A DNA stretch of 52,797 nt from Flavobacteriaceae bacterium. GTDB lineage: Bacteria > Bacteroidota > Bacteroidia > Flavobacteriales > Flavobacteriaceae. The translations under genes and the position numbers were made by a program. Shown here piece by piece: positions 8,273-17,138 of this stretch; the first letter of the stretch is position 1; every line of letters starts with the position of its first letter. The stretch covers positions 1 through 52,797 of the forward strand of contig CANGTL010000015.1 in assembly GCA_947456815.1 (NCBI GenBank). The letters run 5' to 3'. The notes under the pieces were generated by a model, which was not told where the DNA came from, searched no databases, and saw only the letters and a program-made list of their open reading frames with translations.

Positions 8273-8905
8273 TTAAGGGATGTTTAGATACTTGTGTGTT
8301 TGCAATGAAACCCGCCACTTTGGGTTTTGCATTACATAATCAACTATTAAGGGTGTCATTTCGTCTCGTTTGCTCCATTCAGGTTGCAAGAACAATATCG
8401 CGTTATCATTGACTAATGCCGCTTGTTCCTCTGCAAAAATAAAATCGTGTTTGTTATAGATAATGACTTTTAGTTCATTGGCTTTTTCATAAACAGTCTC
8501 AGTAGGCAATTTATTTTTTTTAGGGGAGAGGCAAATCCAATCCCAAAGACCAGAAAGTTGATATGCGCCAGATGTTTCGATATGCACTTTAAGCTGATTT
8601 TTCTTTAGCTGATTTGTCAATGGATTCATGTCCCACATCAGCGGTTCTCCACCTGTAACAACAACCGTATCAGCGTATTTTTTTGCATTTTCGATAATTT
8701 TTTCGATAGCCGTTGGAGGATGTAATTCTGCATTCCAGCTTTCCTTGACATCACACCAGTGACAACCCACGTCGCAACCACCAATTCTGATGAAATATGC
8801 CGCGGTTCCGGTGTGAAACCCTTCGCCTTGTATGGTATAAAACTCTTCCATCAGCGGAAGCATGGTTCCTTTTTCGACGGCTGATTGTATTTCTTTTGTA
8901 AGCAT
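8273..8905 (-). CDS. queE: 7-carboxy-7-deazaguanine synthase
   Basis: A 210-residue radical SAM enzyme of the queuosine/preQ0 pathway that converts 6-carboxy-tetrahydropterin to 7-carboxy-7-deazaguanine. EEFYTIQGEGFHTG is the typical QueE N-terminus. The Fe-S cysteines are in CDVGCHWCDV (CxxxCxxC), and SAM-binding motifs include VVTGGEPLMW and HIETSGAY. It heads an operon with two TonB-domain genes and an aminotransferase. The queA gene for a later step of the same pathway lies about 18 kb away. Confidence 0.92.
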   Translation of the reverse strand: MLTKEIQSAVEKGTMLPLMEEFYTIQGEGFHTGTAAYFIRIGGCDVGCHWCDVKESWNAELHPPTAIEKIIENAKKYADTVVVTGGEPLMWDMNPLTNQLKKNQLKVHIETSGAYQLSGLWDWICLSPKKNKLPTETVYEKANELKVIIYNKHDFIFAEEQAALVNDNAILFLQPEWSKRDEMTPLIVDYVMQNPKWRVSLQTHKYLNIP

Positions 8906-8931
8906 TTTTAGATTTAAAGGGCAAAGATAGG

Positions 8932-8939
8932 AAATTGGG
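8932..8939 (-). promoter_or_regulatory. Promoter -7 box of the queE operon
   Basis: TATCTTTG on the minus strand, about 27 bases before the queE start. Where a -33 TTG would be expected, the GGAATTT repeat (8938-8969) is found instead. Confidence 0.5.
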
Positions 8940-8970
8940 ATTTGGAATTTGGAATTTGGGATTTAGAATT
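8936..8970. repeat. Quasi-tandem GGAATTT repeat
   Basis: Seven-base words GGGATTT / GGAATTT repeat about four to five times directly upstream of the queE promoter box. Another run, in both orientations, is at 26691-26752. Confidence 0.75.
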
Positions 8971-9003
8971 TCCGGTCGTCGGATGAGTACCTTAGAGATC
9001 GGG

Positions 9004-9111
9004 TGGCATAGCCCAGATGGGAATGGCATCCTTTTGTGCCGGGGTCTACTTCGTCCGTTCGCTTTGCTCGGGTGGCACAAAAGATAGAATGGACAGCTGG
9101 ATTAGCTTCGC
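9004..9111 (+). repeat. Flavo-1-like RNA element B
   Basis: CATAGCCCAGATGGGAATGG-CATCC, the stem CTTTTGTGCC / GGCACAAAAG, then GATAGAATGGACAGCTGGAT-TAGCTTCG. The apical loop contains a secondary repeat-like block, CTTCGTCCGTTCGCTTTGCT-CGGG. It lies between the queE promoter and the end of the TPR gene. Confidence 0.7.
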
Positions 9112-9148
9112 ATAAAAAAACCCGATAATTCTTATGAACTATCAGGTT
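9112..9148 (-). terminator. Terminator of the exb operon
   Basis: On the minus strand AACCTGATA / TATCGGGTT (one G-T pair) is followed by at least seven T. It lies directly after the TPR gene at the end of the exbB-to-TPR operon. Confidence 0.85.
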
Positions 9149-9174
9149 TACTAATGAACTACCTATCTCAAAAA

Positions 9175-10839
9175 CTATTTTAACGTTTTCAAAGATTCTG
9201 TAGCGTATGAATTTGTTGGATCTAGCGCTAAGGTTTTGTTGAAATATTCTTTAGCTTTTATTGTATCTGTATTGGCATAACTTGCCGCGATATTGTTGTA
9301 GCTCTCGATGAATTTCGCCTTGTTTTTGGTTACTTCTTCCTCCCCTTTTTCGGTTACAACTCTCAAATAATCTTCGTAATACTTGATAATCAACTCCTCA
9401 TTCTCAAGTAGTCTGTTTGTTCTAGCTCTAAAGATATAAGCATCTTGTGTAGTTGGAGAAGCTTCAATCACTTTTCCGAATGCAGCATCTGCTTTTTGCA
9501 ATTCGATTGGATCTGGTTTTACGACATCTTTTCTAGTATTGTTGTAATATAAAGAGTTTCCTAGGTAAAAATTGTCTAACAAATAATTTTTAGAAGTCGT
9601 ATTAGAAGTTGCAATTTCATATATCGCTGACGCTTGTTTGAATAATTTTTGTTCGTAAAATTTCTTTCCAACTTCACTCAAGTCGTTGGTCATGGTGATT
9701 TCCATTTCAACTGATTTTTTGATGTCGGCAACTCCAGCATCAAACATGATTTGATCGACTGTTTTAGTTTCTACGTTATTAGACTTTCTTAGTTTAGCTA
9801 GACCTAAATACAAATAGTCACGTGCAATAATTTTGTTTTTTGGATTTCCTATAAAGTCTTCTAATGATTTAATAGCAACATCCGTATTCCCGTTTTCATA
9901 AGCGGAATAACCCAAATAACGAAGTATTCTTGGATTAACTTTGTCTAACTCCTTCATTTTATTTGCCTCTACTTCAAGCGCTTTGTAATCTTTGGCTAGG
10001 ATTAAAAAGTCGGCGTGACGCATGCGTGATGTTAGAGAGTAATCAGTCAAACTCATATATTTTTCGTAGTAGCTCAGTGCTTTTTGTATGTACTCGTTGT
10101 ACTTCTTAGGTTCGTTGTTGCCCCAATAGTAATAGGTTTCGGCCAATTCTCTGTAGACTGGTCCATAATTAATATCTGTTGCAATGACATTATCGTATGC
10201 TTTTACTGCTTCTGTATATGATTTCGCACCTTTAAGCAGAACGCCTAATTGCATTTTAGCACGAATTAGGGAAGCATCGGTTTGAAAAGCATTTCGGTAT
10301 GCAGCGTAAGATTCGTTTTGATTTTTATCTCCGTAGAAAGCGTCTCCCAAACCTAACTGAACATTGGCGTCGGTTGGATTGATTGCTTTTGCTTTATTTA
10401 GATAAGTTAACGCCGTTTTAAAGTCGGGTTTGTCTGCATTCATGTAGGCTTTCGCTATATAAATATATTCTTCGATATCTTTTTTCTTTAGATCTTTAGT
10501 AACCAAATCAAAATTGGTTTGCGCAGCAGCAGCATTACTATTGTTTAGATCTATTTGCCCTAACCCGATATAATTCCATTTTGCATTCTCGCTAGCCGAT
10601 AGTCCTTTTTGAAAGAAAATCTTTGCAGAGTCTTCAATATTTTGCTTGAGATAAATATTCCCAAGAAAAAAGGTTGCTTTCCCGTTTCCTGGTTTTGCCT
10701 GCAAAATTGTTTTCAAAATAGATTTCGCCTTTTCGAACTGTTCAGCGTCAATGGCTTTTTTAGCTTGTTCTAGATCTTGCGCAGTTACTACAGTCGCTAC
10801 AAAGAAAAATAGAACTCCAAAAACGATATTGCTTTTCAT
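9175..10839 (-). CDS. Exported TPR-repeat protein of the exb operon
   Basis: A protein of about 554 residues with a signal peptide (MKSNIVFGVLFFFVATVVTAQ) followed by tetratricopeptide repeats over nearly the whole length (for example GNIYLKQNIEDSAKIFFQKG and GDAYFGDKN-like units). TPRs bind other proteins, and a periplasmic scaffold role is likely. The start at MKSNIV places the signal peptide at the N-terminus and removes an overlap with the upstream gene, leaving 16 bases between them. It is the last gene of the ExbB/ExbD/TonB operon, where homologous TPR proteins are common in Bacteroidota. Confidence 0.8.
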   Translation of the reverse strand: MKSNIVFGVLFFFVATVVTAQDLEQAKKAIDAEQFEKAKSILKTILQAKPGNGKATFFLGNIYLKQNIEDSAKIFFQKGLSASENAKWNYIGLGQIDLNNSNAAAAQTNFDLVTKDLKKKDIEEYIYIAKAYMNADKPDFKTALTYLNKAKAINPTDANVQLGLGDAFYGDKNQNESYAAYRNAFQTDASLIRAKMQLGVLLKGAKSYTEAVKAYDNVIATDINYGPVYRELAETYYYWGNNEPKKYNEYIQKALSYYEKYMSLTDYSLTSRMRHADFLILAKDYKALEVEANKMKELDKVNPRILRYLGYSAYENGNTDVAIKSLEDFIGNPKNKIIARDYLYLGLAKLRKSNNVETKTVDQIMFDAGVADIKKSVEMEITMTNDLSEVGKKFYEQKLFKQASAIYEIATSNTTSKNYLLDNFYLGNSLYYNNTRKDVVKPDPIELQKADAAFGKVIEASPTTQDAYIFRARTNRLLENEELIIKYYEDYLRVVTEKGEEEVTKNKAKFIESYNNIAASYANTDTIKAKEYFNKTLALDPTNSYATESLKTLK

Positions 10840-10855
10840 GATTTCCAATTTAATT

Positions 10856-11773
10856 TTACTTTTTGTCATTATTTATTGTGTTTCTTATCCGAATTTTTCT
10901 TGATGGGACTTTGTATGGCAACAAACCCGATTTAAGAATAATTCTTTGTCCAATTTCTCCAGCTACAAAAGAAGAAAACCCCATTCCTAATCCGTCAAAT
11001 CCTTGGGCATTGACGACAAACAATTCGCGTGCCAAAGGGTAAGTGCCTTCCGCCAAATTATTCTGTGTCGGGCTATAGTACTGATGGTCAGAAGCATTTT
11101 GAACGCTAAGAACATTAATTTTCTGAATACTATTCCTTATTTTTTCAGAGGGCTCAAAGATATAATTTATTCCAACAACTCCAATTATTCCATTATTTTC
11201 TGCAACATAATTTATCACTTCGTTATTTGTCTTAAAAGAAAATACGTTTTCAGCTGGTATGCTATTAATTCCAGCTAATTCACTTATATATCTTACTGTA
11301 CTTGAATTAAGATTGTCGAACACCAACCCTTTTATTTTTGTTGTCTTACTTCCCTTCATAAAATCAACAACATCGTTCAACGCAATTAAAGTATCTTTAT
11401 TATTCCTATTGGTAATAAAAGCAATAGCATCGACGGCAAAAGGTGTCGTTTTTGGATAAATCTTTTTGGAACCAAAAAATGAAATTTCTTTTTTATTCAA
11501 TGTTCTCGAGAGAACTGCAATTCTGGTCTCGTTATTTGCTAGGTCCTGAATAACTTCTGCTTCAGATTTAGAAACAATGTTAATTTTAGCGTTATACTTA
11601 CTCTCGAAAATTTGCACTAAGTCTTCAACGATTGGCGTTAGCGATTCATCTACCAAAACGGTAGTTTCTCCTTCGATGATTGTTTCTTGTTTACCTTCAG
11701 CATTAGTTTGCTTACAAGTAATCACTAAAAACAATAACAAAACGAACCATATTATTGAAACGTACTTTCTCAT
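10856..11773 (-). CDS. PstS-like substrate-binding lipoprotein
   Basis: A 305-residue protein of the phosphate-binding (PstS/PBP-like) fold. The hydrophobic N-terminus ends in a lipobox (LFLVITC). The fold is suggested by TTVLVDESLTPIVEDLVQIF, AVLSRTLNKKE, PFAVDAIAFITN, FDNLNSSTVRYISEL and the C-terminal YPLARELFVV. No pstCAB genes are near. The gene is embedded in the exb operon and overlaps the small membrane-protein gene by one base. Family membership is clear from motifs; a phosphate-uptake role is not supported by context. Confidence 0.75.
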   Translation of the reverse strand: MRKYVSIIWFVLLLFLVITCKQTNAEGKQETIIEGETTVLVDESLTPIVEDLVQIFESKYNAKINIVSKSEAEVIQDLANNETRIAVLSRTLNKKEISFFGSKKIYPKTTPFAVDAIAFITNRNNKDTLIALNDVVDFMKGSKTTKIKGLVFDNLNSSTVRYISELAGINSIPAENVFSFKTNNEVINYVAENNGIIGVVGINYIFEPSEKIRNSIQKINVLSVQNASDHQYYSPTQNNLAEGTYPLARELFVVNAQGFDGLGMGFSSFVAGEIGQRIILKSGLLPYKVPSRKIRIRNTINNDKK

Positions 11774-12006
11774 TATTCTTCTTTTTGATTTGCTAAGAAT
11801 CTCATAAATCGTATATAAGCATAAACTACTAAAAGCACTCCAAAGGCAATTCTATAACGTGGTTCCATATTGATTGGCATCGATTTCCATAGTATAAAAA
11901 TCAAACCCAAAATGAAATATGCTATAAAAAACAGCATTCCTATAACGAGAAGAAATCGCTTTTTTAGCGATTTCTTCATGAAATTAATAACTAAACTTTT
12001 ATTCAT
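11773..12006 (-). CDS. Small two-helix membrane protein
   Basis: A 77-residue protein with two predicted membrane helices (near residues 18-40 and 52-70) and a basic N-terminus. It overlaps tonB upstream and the PstS-like gene downstream by single bases, so translation is probably coupled. An internal start at MKKSLKKRF is possible. I do not recognise a family. Its fixed position between tonB and the binding protein suggests an accessory role in the TonB system. Confidence 0.65.
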   Translation of the reverse strand: MNKSLVINFMKKSLKKRFLLVIGMLFFIAYFILGLIFILWKSMPINMEPRYRIAFGVLLVVYAYIRFMRFLANQKEE

Positions 12007-12800
12007 TAGTCAGCTTTAGCAACTGTAATTGGCAAAGAATATTGAACTCTAACTTTCTTTCCATTTTGTTCCCCAGGGTTCCATTTTGGACAAGTTCGCA
12101 GCATTCTCATTGCTTCCTTGCCAGTACCATATCCCGCATCCCTTAGAACTTTAATATCTGTTAATGATCCGTCTTTTTCAACAACGAATGTCACAAATAC
12201 TTTCCCTCCAGGAAAATCTTCGTCCTCTGGCGGTGAAAAATTCTTGGTTACAAACTTATAGAACTTTTCAATTCCACCTGGAAAATCAGGTTTTACTTCA
12301 ATTCCTGCAGTATTGTAGATGTTATTATCTTCTTCAACAACATCCTTTGGACCATTACCAACCGGCTCTACTGTCAGTTCAGCATCAGGATCTCCTTTGA
12401 TGGTTTCTGCACCTAATTTTTTATCAACTATTTCTTTGATTTTTGGTGGCTCCTCAACTACTTCTTCCGCTTTAGCCACCACCGGTTTCACAAATTTCAC
12501 TTGATCCACTTTTGGAGGAGGAGGTGGTGGTGGTGGGAGATTTTCTTTTGGTTTCTCTTTTGGTGGTAATTTAACCGTTACGATTTTCTTATCCAAACTC
12601 GCATCGTCATCTGAAGAATCAGGAATCAACTTTGCCAACATCGGTAAACTCACCAAGAATGCAAACACAAAAGCTCCGATAATAAAAGCTTTGGTAGAAG
12701 TTTTTGAATTTGACTTTCTCAATTCATACGCCCCGTACTTCTTATTTCGTCCTTCAAAAACGATTTCAAGCCATTGACTATTTAATAAATCTAATTTCAT
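12006..12800 (-). CDS. tonB: Energy transducer TonB
   Basis: A 264-residue TonB. It has an N-terminal cytoplasmic stretch, one membrane helix near residues 37-58, a Pro/Lys-rich spacer (PPKEKPKENLPPPPPPPP), and a C-terminal receptor-contacting domain (GKVFVTFVVEKDGSLTDI ... GEQNGKKVRVQYSLPI). With ExbB and ExbD it transmits proton-motive force to outer-membrane TonB-dependent receptors, including SusC-type transporters. It is fourth in the exbB-exbD-exbD-tonB operon. The long N-terminal cytoplasmic extension ending in GRNKKYGAYELR is usual for Bacteroidota TonB. Confidence 0.92.
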   Translation of the reverse strand: MKLDLLNSQWLEIVFEGRNKKYGAYELRKSNSKTSTKAFIIGAFVFAFLVSLPMLAKLIPDSSDDDASLDKKIVTVKLPPKEKPKENLPPPPPPPPKVDQVKFVKPVVAKAEEVVEEPPKIKEIVDKKLGAETIKGDPDAELTVEPVGNGPKDVVEEDNNIYNTAGIEVKPDFPGGIEKFYKFVTKNFSPPEDEDFPGGKVFVTFVVEKDGSLTDIKVLRDAGYGTGKEAMRMLRTCPKWNPGEQNGKKVRVQYSLPITVAKAD

Positions 12801-12830
12801 TTCTATTTATTTTTTAATTAGATTAAATAC

Positions 12831-13418
12831 TTAAGGAGCAGCCGTTTCTGCTGCAGCTGGCGCATCGGCACCAACACCTATTAATTTTTTCTCCTCTGGG
12901 CTATAATCGTTCACTATAGCATACGTTGGAACGTCAACGATAGCCATTTCATCTAGTATATCAACCAAATTTCGGTAATTGGATTTATTACTTGGCTTGA
13001 TAATAACAATCAAACCTTTGTTCTTAGTACCAGTATACTTGATTACCTCATCTTTCTCCTTCAATAACACTTTACGAATTCCTTCTTTTCCGTAAGCGAC
13101 TTCTTTTGGAGCAATTTTTGGAGTTGCTAATAAACCCATGTAATACTTCATTTGGTTGTTATCTCCCAATAAAATAGTCATCGTTCTATTCTCATCCACT
13201 TTAACCGGCTTGTCTTTATTAGGATCATCTTCCTTGTCAGGCAATCCTAAATCCATAGACTGTGGTTTAGATAACGAAGTCGTCAACATGAAGAATGTAA
13301 TTAATAAGAAAGCCAAATCAACCATCGCAGTCAAATCTACTTTTGAGTTTTGTTTCTTGCTTCTTACTTTCTTACTGCCTTTCTTACCGCCGCTATCGCC
13401 CGTATTTAATTCAGCCAT
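12831..13418 (-). CDS. exbD: ExbD/TolR biopolymer transport protein, second copy
   Basis: A 195-residue ExbD-family protein. The Lys/Arg-rich cytoplasmic N-terminus is followed by a single membrane helix starting VDLTAMVDLAFLLITFFMLT, whose aspartate is the conserved proton-pathway residue. A periplasmic domain follows and ends in an Ala/Pro tail. The gene lies 18 bases after the other exbD. Two ExbD paralogues are usual in this operon type. Confidence 0.9.
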   Translation of the reverse strand: MAELNTGDSGGKKGSKKVRSKKQNSKVDLTAMVDLAFLLITFFMLTTSLSKPQSMDLGLPDKEDDPNKDKPVKVDENRTMTILLGDNNQMKYYMGLLATPKIAPKEVAYGKEGIRKVLLKEKDEVIKYTGTKNKGLIVIIKPSNKSNYRNLVDILDEMAIVDVPTYAIVNDYSPEEKKLIGVGADAPAAAETAAP

Positions 13419-13436
13419 TTTCTATTTTTTAATATA

Positions 13437-14051
13437 TTAAAAATCTTTTCCTCGTAAACCAGTAACCAAGTTAAAACTATTGATTTTCTGGTCTTGCAAA
13501 ATATCCATGATTTTTCTAATCGCTGGATATTCTTCCTTTGCATCTCCTTTTATGGCGATCTGCAATTCTTTGTCGTCTATTTCAATGTTGGCAATTCGTG
13601 CGTTTTGAATCCAATCTGCTAATTGATTGTCTAAAGAATCCTTCGGAACTCCAGGTTGCAAATCAGATTTATTTCGGTCTGCGCTTTTCATTGCTATGAT
13701 TGCTTTCAAGTTTTGGATTGGTACTCCAAAACCTTCCATAATAGCGAACTTATTCATCTCGTCTTCTGTGAAAGTCACGTTGTATTTTTGAGCCATCAAT
13801 TCAAGAGTTCTCTTACGAATCTCTCTTCCTTTCAAGTCGAAAAAAACTTTTCCTTTACCAACGGTAAGTGTCGCCAAATCGGTCTCAGGCAATTTTGTCT
13901 GCACCGTTGAAGCTGGCGTATCTACCGACATTGGTTCTGGTTGCTTCGCTGTTGCCGTCAAAATAAAAAACGTAAGCAACAAGAACGCCACATCACACAT
14001 TGCCGTCATATCAATAGACGCTGCTTTTTTGGACATTTTTACATTAGCCAT
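13437..14051 (-). CDS. exbD: ExbD/TolR biopolymer transport protein, first copy
   Basis: A 204-residue ExbD homologue with the membrane helix SIDMTAMCDVAFLLLTFFIL and the conserved aspartate, followed by a periplasmic domain. The central part (KVFFDLKGREIRKRTLELM) is longer than in proteobacterial ExbD, as usual in Bacteroidota. It lies between exbB and the second exbD and probably forms the motor with ExbB and TonB. Confidence 0.9.
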   Translation of the reverse strand: MANVKMSKKAASIDMTAMCDVAFLLLTFFILTATAKQPEPMSVDTPASTVQTKLPETDLATLTVGKGKVFFDLKGREIRKRTLELMAQKYNVTFTEDEMNKFAIMEGFGVPIQNLKAIIAMKSADRNKSDLQPGVPKDSLDNQLADWIQNARIANIEIDDKELQIAIKGDAKEEYPAIRKIMDILQDQKINSFNLVTGLRGKDF

Positions 14052-14118
14052 ATTTATACTTTATTTACTATTTACTGAGAAGAACAAAAAGCTGTTCTCC
14101 GTTAAATATGGTTGTCTC

Positions 14119-14937
14119 TTAGTTTTTTGAACCTCTGAAATGTCTGTAGGTATTGACGATAGTAGAACCTGCTTCATCAATAGAATACGTCAATGTGTCT
14201 ATTTTAGACGTAAAGAAGTTATATGCAATAATCGACAACGCTGAAGTAGAGATACCTGTCGCTGTATTAATTAACGCTTCAGAAATACCATTTGCTAATA
14301 GCGCTTGGTCAGGAGTACCTGCAGAAGCCAAAGCTCCAAACGCTTTAATCATACCTGTTACCGTTCCTAACAATCCTGCTAAAGTTCCAAGAGAAACTAA
14401 TGTTGAAAGAATAGTCATATGTTTTTCTAACATTGGCATTTCTAAAGAAGTCGCCTCTTCTATTTCTTTGTGAATTGTTTCTGCCGCAGCTTCGCTATCC
14501 AATCCTTCTTTCTTCACTTCTTGGTATTTCACCAACGCAGATTTAATGGCATTAGCCACTGACCCTTGTTGTTTGTCACAAGCGGCCAAAGCACCATCAA
14601 TATCACCTTTAGTTACACTAGCATTTATGCTTTTCATATACTGGTCTAAGTTTCCTTTTCCAGCAGCTTTTGTAATTACCATATAACGCTCAAAAGAAAA
14701 CACGATTACCATCAATAACAATCCCATCAAAACTGGTACGATTGGACCTCCTTTGTATACCATCGCCAAATAATTTCCTGGAAGTGGGTGCCCTGTATTA
14801 ACTCCTCCTTCAAAATTAGAACCACTACCCATTATGAAATTCCAAATAACCCATCCCACAAAAATACATGCGACGATTACAATTCCTGAGAACATATCTC
14901 CTCCTTTTGAACCACTTTCTTTTTTAACGTTTGCCAT
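14119..14937 (-). CDS. exbB: ExbB/TolQ/MotA-family proton channel
   Basis: A protein of about 272 residues with a first helix near residues 17-37, a second near 65-85 (VPVLMGLLLMVIVFSFERYM), a cytoplasmic loop, and two C-terminal helices with the family signature STLVSLGTLAGLLGTVTGMI. It is the stator of the TonB motor. The start MANVKKESG was chosen because a -7 box at 15001-15008 overlaps the longer reading. It is the first gene of the seven-gene operon. Confidence 0.92.
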   Translation of the reverse strand: MANVKKESGSKGGDMFSGIVIVACIFVGWVIWNFIMGSGSNFEGGVNTGHPLPGNYLAMVYKGGPIVPVLMGLLLMVIVFSFERYMVITKAAGKGNLDQYMKSINASVTKGDIDGALAACDKQQGSVANAIKSALVKYQEVKKEGLDSEAAAETIHKEIEEATSLEMPMLEKHMTILSTLVSLGTLAGLLGTVTGMIKAFGALASAGTPDQALLANGISEALINTATGISTSALSIIAYNFFTSKIDTLTYSIDEAGSTIVNTYRHFRGSKN

Positions 14938-15000
14938 TTTTTTAATTTTTAATAGTTTTAATAATTTATTTGTTTTAGTTGTAATTAACTTGAATAGGAG

Positions 15001-15008
15001 CAAATTTA
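15001..15008 (-). promoter_or_regulatory. Promoter -7 box of the exb operon
   Basis: TAAATTTG on the minus strand, about 64 bases upstream of the exbB ATG. A T-rich block lies in the -33 region. Its position rules out the longer exbB reading starting at 15003. Confidence 0.5.
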
Positions 15009-15048
15009 ATTTTTTAGTTGAAATAAAAAAACTTTTTTTGGTTTAATT

Positions 15049-15178
15049 GATACACAACAATAAAAGCCTATTTTACCTATTTGTTTATTATATAATAAAC
15101 AAGTTCACTTAGAAGGACTTAATACAAATTTTTCGAGTATATACTAATTAACGTAACTATCTTTTATTATTGTGTATC
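15049..15178. mobile_element. 130-bp element with 18-bp terminal inverted repeats (MITE-like)
   Basis: The left end GATACACAACAATAAAAG and right end CTTTTATTATTGTGTATC are inverted repeats matching at 17 of 18 positions. A perfect 22-bp palindrome sits inside (15081-15102). There is no coding capacity and no convincing target duplication. The arrangement resembles a miniature inverted-repeat element, or possibly a large structured regulatory site upstream of the exb promoter. It is seen only once here, so mobility is unproven. Confidence 0.45.
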
Positions 15179-15782
15179 TATATTTAAAACGTAGTAAATC
15201 TCTAGGATTAATTTGAAGTTAACGGACTTTTGAAAATCAATAAGAATCCTAAATTCCAAAAACTGTTTTCCTGTTTTTGAAAGAAATAAGTACGACAACT
15301 CCATATAAATTCAAATTCTCATTCAAAACACTTTTTGATATGGCTCGTCTTTATTTTCAGTGCGATCTATTATGTTTAAAATCTGAATCTAATTAATATA
15401 AAAAACAATTACATTCCTTTGGTATTTCCCGCTGCAACATTAATCTGTTGTGCATAAATCGTTAACATTCCCATTACAAAATGTCGAAGTTTCTTATTCT
15501 CCTCTTCTACCAGCGACATAAATCATCAAAAGGGAATTGAAGTGGGTGAAACAGCAGCAGTAAAGACTTTAGGCTTAATTCGACATGGAAAACCCAACAT
15601 TTATTCTATTAGACTAATTAATACATTCAAAAAATCTAACAATTCTACAAAATTTGTAATTGAAAAGATTTGAAAACAGGTTAAATATTATAACAATAAC
15701 CCTGTGCTTCTTGAAAAATTCTTTTCTTTGTAAGCCAATGATGACATAAGATAATTAATTCCAATATATTTTAGAAAACGCA
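15179..15782. other. Gene-poor stretch with possible decayed coding fragments
   Basis: No convincing gene is present. On the minus strand 15409-15519 could encode 36 residues beginning MSLVEEENKKLR. On the plus strand an open frame running to the TGA at 15671-15673 reads HQKGIEVGETAAVKTLGLIR near 15524-15583. Neither has a visible promoter or a recognisable family. They may be remnants of a lost gene or chance frames. Confidence 0.35.
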
Positions 15783-17138
15783 ATGAAAAAAATTACACAA
15801 ATCACAATAATTCTAATTGCCGCGGCGCTACAAGCGCAATGTTGGTCCACTTTTGATTCTGGTGGCGGTCACACTGTAGCGCTAAAAAGCGACGGAACTC
15901 TATGGGCCTGGGGCGCAAATTATAACGGACAACTCGGAATCGGAAATAATGTCGATCAGTATTTTATCACTAGAGTGGGTACCGATTCTAATTGGGTGAG
16001 CGTTGACGCTGGAGATTCTGATTCTTTTGCCATAAAAAACGACGGGACACTTTGGGGTTGGGGAAGAAATGAATACGGACAATTGGGCACTGGCTCTGCT
16101 GAACAATCGTTGACGCCCATTCAAGTAGGGACTGACACTAACTGGAAGTCCGTCTCCAATCATGGTTACCATACGCTAGCCCTAAAAACAGATAACACTT
16201 TATGGGGTTGGGGTAACGAAACAGTGTACTTTGGATTTATTAATTCGATGGTGCCAGTTCAAATAGGAACCGATACTTGGAAATCAATAAACACCGGCCA
16301 ACATTATGTCATGGGCATCAAGACAGACGGAACTTTATGGGCGTGGGGAAGAAATGAATACGGTGTTTTTGGCAATGGAACAACTACAAACCAACCGAGC
16401 GGTCCTATTCAAATTGGAACGGAAAACCAATGGGATAGTATTGCGGTATTCTCCGATCATACCATGGCAATCAAGCTTGATGGGAGTTTGTGGGGATGGG
16501 GCGCTAATTATTATGGGCAGTTAGGCGACGGTACAGTAACTAACCGATTAGCTCCAACGCGAATTGGAACCGGTTACAATTGGCGATCTGTCAACTCTGG
16601 ATATTTAACAACTCATGCTATTAAAACTGATGGAACCTTATGGGCTTCGGGTTTCAACAGTAGCGGTCAGTTGGGCGATGGAACAACGTTGACTAGAGTG
16701 ACACCTGTGCAAATAGGAACGAGCACCAACTGGAAATTGCTAAAACCGAATTTTACTTATTGCCAAGTGGGACTCAAAGACGATGGCAAATTATACGGCT
16801 GGGGAAGTAATCAATACGGACAAACGAGCGGAGATGGAAATAATTTTCAGCACAACAGCCCAACGCTGATTGGCTGTCCGGCACTTTCCATCAATTCAGA
16901 ATTCGCACAACAATCTATTTCGTTTTTTCCTAATCCTACTAGGAACGCAATTCATATTACTTCTAATGCAGCGATTACCTCGGTGCAATTGTTTGATGTG
17001 CAAGGACGTATTTTAGAAACGACGACTGTCAACGACGACGCTGTTGATTTTGATTTGAGTCAGCAAGGAAGTGGCGTTTATTTTGTGAAAGTTTATACTG
17101 TGAAAGGCGTTAAAGTAGAAAAAGTAATTAAAGAGTAA
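15783..17138 (+). CDS. RCC1-repeat protein with T9SS sorting domain
   Basis: A 451-residue exported protein. The signal peptide (MKKITQITIILIAAALQAQ) is followed by about seven RCC1-type repeats of the form LKTDGTLWAWGRNEYGQLG, predicting a beta-propeller. The C-terminal 75 residues are a T9SS type A sorting domain (FFPNPTRNAIHI ... GVYFVKVYTVKGV). RCC1-like propellers bind partner proteins; no enzymatic motif is seen. It stands alone and should be surface-anchored or secreted. Ligand unknown. Confidence 0.88.
   Translation: MKKITQITIILIAAALQAQCWSTFDSGGGHTVALKSDGTLWAWGANYNGQLGIGNNVDQYFITRVGTDSNWVSVDAGDSDSFAIKNDGTLWGWGRNEYGQLGTGSAEQSLTPIQVGTDTNWKSVSNHGYHTLALKTDNTLWGWGNETVYFGFINSMVPVQIGTDTWKSINTGQHYVMGIKTDGTLWAWGRNEYGVFGNGTTTNQPSGPIQIGTENQWDSIAVFSDHTMAIKLDGSLWGWGANYYGQLGDGTVTNRLAPTRIGTGYNWRSVNSGYLTTHAIKTDGTLWASGFNSSGQLGDGTTLTRVTPVQIGTSTNWKLLKPNFTYCQVGLKDDGKLYGWGSNQYGQTSGDGNNFQHNSPTLIGCPALSINSEFAQQSISFFPNPTRNAIHITSNAAITSVQLFDVQGRILETTTVNDDAVDFDLSQQGSGVYFVKVYTVKGVKVEKVIKE

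Noticed and set aside
15409..15519. A 36-residue minus-strand peptide as a real gene
   Set aside because: No promoter or known family is visible; kept only as a possible remnant.
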